Below the pieces are notes generated by a model that saw nothing but the letters and a program-made list of their open reading frames with translations, was not told the origin of the DNA and ran no database searches. The position numbers were made by a program, and so were the translations under genes. From CANLDA01 sp964021645 (GTDB taxonomy: Bacteria; Pseudomonadota; Alphaproteobacteria; Rhodobacterales; Rhodobacteraceae), in NCBI GenBank assembly GCA_964021645.1, contig CAXIAD010000005.1, positions 31,594 to 95,593 of the forward strand: a stretch of 64,000 nucleotides of DNA. Direction: 5' to 3'. Of this stretch, positions 62,217 through 64,000 are shown piece after piece; within the stretch, counting starts at the first letter, position 1; each line of letters begins with the position of its first letter.

Positions 62217-63362
62217 ATGCCTAAAATTGACGCCGCCGATCTGACTGCCAAGCTGATTCAGTGCCCTTCTGTGACACCTGACGAGGGGGGTGCGCTGATA
62301 TTATTGCAGTCCATGCTGACCGATGCAGGGTTTGACTGCACGCGCGTGGATCGTGGTGAGGTAAGCAATTTGTTCGCCCGTTGGGGAGCCAAAGGGCATG
62401 CGCGCAGTTTCGGATTTAACGGCCATACGGATGTTGTGCCCATCGGGGACGAAGCCGCCTGGACCATGCCGCCGTTTGGTGCCGAAATCAAAGAGGGCAT
62501 CATGTATGGCCGCGGGGCAACTGACATGAAATCAGGCGTCGCCGCCTTTGTTGCGGCGGCGATTGATATGGTCACCGACACGCCGCCGGATGGGGCCATT
62601 ATCATCGCGATCACTGGCGACGAAGAGGGGGATGCGGTCGATGGCACCGTGGCCTTGTTGGAGCATATGGACAAAACGGGCGAGCAAATGACGGCCTGTT
62701 TGGTTGGCGAACCCACCTGCCCCAATGAGATGGGCGAAATGATGAAAATCGGCCGTCGCGGATCATTGACAGCGTGGCTAACATTTCGCGGTGTTCAGGG
62801 GCATTCGGCCTATCCACATCGCGCGAAAAACCCGCTGCCTGCTATGGCGCGGCTGATGGATCAAATGGCGTCGCATACATTGGATGAAGGCACAGATCAT
62901 TTTGATGCGTCAACGCTGGCAGTGGTTACAATGGACACGGGCAATCCTGCGACAAATGTTATTCCGGCGGCATGTACATCGACGGTGAACATCCGGTTCA
63001 ATGACACGCATACTGGTGAGGGTCTGATCGATTGGATGCAGGGCATGGCGGATATGGTCGCCGCCGATACGGGCATTGAGATCGACATGAAAGTTAAGGT
63101 TTCTGGCGAAAGCTTTGTCACGCCACCGGGAGCATTGTCGGCATTGATTGCCGCCTCTGTCACGGCTGAGCTGGGGGTGACGCCTGCACTGTCGACAACG
63201 GGCGGCACGTCGGATGCCCGGTTTGTCAAAGATCATTGCCCGGTTGTTGAGTTTGGTCTGGTTGGTAAGACGATGCATCAGGTCGATGAATGCGTGCCTG
63301 TCGCGCAAATTCATCAACTAAAATCGATCTACACCCGCATCCTACAAGACTATTTTGCATGA
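62217..63362 (+). CDS. dapE: Succinyl-diaminopimelate desuccinylase
   Basis: 381 residues, M20 zinc peptidase family. Metal ligands: H70 (GHTDVVP), D103 (TDMKSG), then the E136/E137 pair in GDEEGDA; the dimerisation domain with HSAYPHRAKNP follows, and a late H in GKTMHQVDE completes the site. It releases LL-DAP from N-succinyl-LL-DAP in the lysine/peptidoglycan branch. GAGGA precedes ATG 62217. dapE is separated from dapD by the Hint genes. Confidence 0.95.
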   Translation: MPKIDAADLTAKLIQCPSVTPDEGGALILLQSMLTDAGFDCTRVDRGEVSNLFARWGAKGHARSFGFNGHTDVVPIGDEAAWTMPPFGAEIKEGIMYGRGATDMKSGVAAFVAAAIDMVTDTPPDGAIIIAITGDEEGDAVDGTVALLEHMDKTGEQMTACLVGEPTCPNEMGEMMKIGRRGSLTAWLTFRGVQGHSAYPHRAKNPLPAMARLMDQMASHTLDEGTDHFDASTLAVVTMDTGNPATNVIPAACTSTVNIRFNDTHTGEGLIDWMQGMADMVAADTGIEIDMKVKVSGESFVTPPGALSALIAASVTAELGVTPALSTTGGTSDARFVKDHCPVVEFGLVGKTMHQVDECVPVAQIHQLKSIYTRILQDYFA

Positions 63363-63396
63363 CATTGGTTGGCCCTGACGTGTGGGGGCGAACAAC

Positions 63397-63990
63397 ATGA
63401 ATCGCTATCTTGTTGTCATGGTCAAAGAACCGCGGCCCGGACGTGTGAAAACGCGGTTGGGACGGGATATTGGCATGACGACAAGCGCGTGGTGGTTCCG
63501 TCATCAGGTGGCAGGGTTGCTGCGCCGCATTCGTGACCCGCGTTGGCAGGTCGTGCTAGCGGTTGCGCCGGACCTTGAAGGGCTGCAAAGCCGGATTTGG
63601 CCTGCGCAATTTGCGCGTGTTGCACAGGGGCGCGGTGATCTGGGCGACCGGATGGGGCGGTTATTTCGCACCCTGCCTGTCGGGCCAGTATGCATTATTG
63701 GGGGCGACATTCCGGGGGTGTCGCGCGATCATATTGCCCGCGCCTTTCGTGCCTTGGGCCCCAATGAGGCGGTGTTTGGTCCGGCCCCGGATGGGGGTTA
63801 TTGGTTGGTAGGAATGAAGCGCACCGGCCCCGTGCCGCCGGGTCTGTTTGCTGATGTGCGCTGGTCTAGTGAGCACGCGCTTGGCGACAGTATCGCAAGC
63901 ATGAAGGGAAGCCGGATCGCGCTGGTAGACACCTTACAGGATATCGACACGGTGGGTGACCTTGTGGCGCTGAAACATAACGATTCGTAG
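63397..63990 (+). CDS. TIGR04282/DUF2064-type glycosyltransferase-like protein
   Basis: 197 residues. The nucleotide-binding start VMVKEPRPGRVKTRLG, the GGDIPGVSRDHI acidic metal site and the GPAPDGGYWLVG motif define this family of short GT-A-like proteins of unknown sugar specificity. GGGGG precedes ATG 63397. It is complete at the window edge, and no neighbour is visible beyond dapE. Confidence 0.8.
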   Translation: MNRYLVVMVKEPRPGRVKTRLGRDIGMTTSAWWFRHQVAGLLRRIRDPRWQVVLAVAPDLEGLQSRIWPAQFARVAQGRGDLGDRMGRLFRTLPVGPVCIIGGDIPGVSRDHIARAFRALGPNEAVFGPAPDGGYWLVGMKRTGPVPPGLFADVRWSSEHALGDSIASMKGSRIALVDTLQDIDTVGDLVALKHNDS

Positions 63991-64000
63991 TTTACGATTC

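Overview
The window looks like a chromosomal stretch of a marine alphaproteobacterium of the Rhodobacteraceae (Roseobacter group). The basis is the moderate GC content, the dense short-overlap operons, and a gene stock typical of that group: a TRAP transporter, an MttB-type methyltransferase, Hint-domain secreted proteins, an IalB-like protein, and the serB / serC-serA and dapD / dapE loci. I saw no tRNA, rRNA, CRISPR array, insertion sequence or prophage gene. This placement is inference from protein families, not from a marker gene.

Layout. 1-11.2 kb is an envelope-glycan/lipid region: the end of an LptF/LptG-like permease, a sugar/phosphocholine-type cytidylyltransferase-like protein, two CDP-alcohol phosphatidyltransferases, a GT4 glycosyltransferase, a Stealth phosphotransferase, an FGGY kinase, a cyclic-peptide-type ABC exporter with a membrane partner, and two further glycosyltransferase-like proteins. 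11.3-21.3 kb looks catabolic: an MttB-family methyltransferase, an MDR oxidoreductase, an enolase-superfamily enzyme, then an opposing operon of GntR regulator, DapA-family lyase/deaminase, aldehyde dehydrogenase and FAD oxidase, with a divergent GlxA/GbdR-like AraC regulator. The gene set resembles known hydroxyproline-betaine degradation. 21.3-23.8 kb has a PagL-like lipid A deacylase, a secreted trypsin-like protease and an IclR regulator.

24-32.3 kb encodes a BapA-like adhesin with about eight Ig-like repeats, followed in the same direction by a complete type I secretion system (TolC, ABC, HlyD). 32.6-40.3 kb holds a phosphodiesterase-like protein, then a LysR regulator divergent from a TRAP transporter plus a three-subunit FAD/2Fe-2S amine dehydrogenase (HcnABC / opine-oxidase type). 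40.5-46 kb is a PPP phosphatase and serine biosynthesis (serC-serA opposite serB). 46.2-49.7 kb has Ada and a C3-acid operon (ICL/PEP-mutase family, tartronate-semialdehyde-reductase-like, hydroxypyruvate isomerase-like). 49.8-52.4 kb has small stress/housekeeping genes (ArsR-SRPBCC, YCII, MAPEG, IalB).

52.5-62 kb contains four Hint-domain proteins, one lacking the Hint catalytic residues, and rlmN, a LOG-family protein and dapD. Three of the Hint genes lie between dapD and dapE. The window ends with a TIGR04282-type glycosyltransferase-like gene.

Across the window a hairpin-containing intergenic element recurs five times, always in the same orientation. A distinct module of TGTACA-centred palindromes occurs twice, in inverted orientation, in two convergent intergenic regions.
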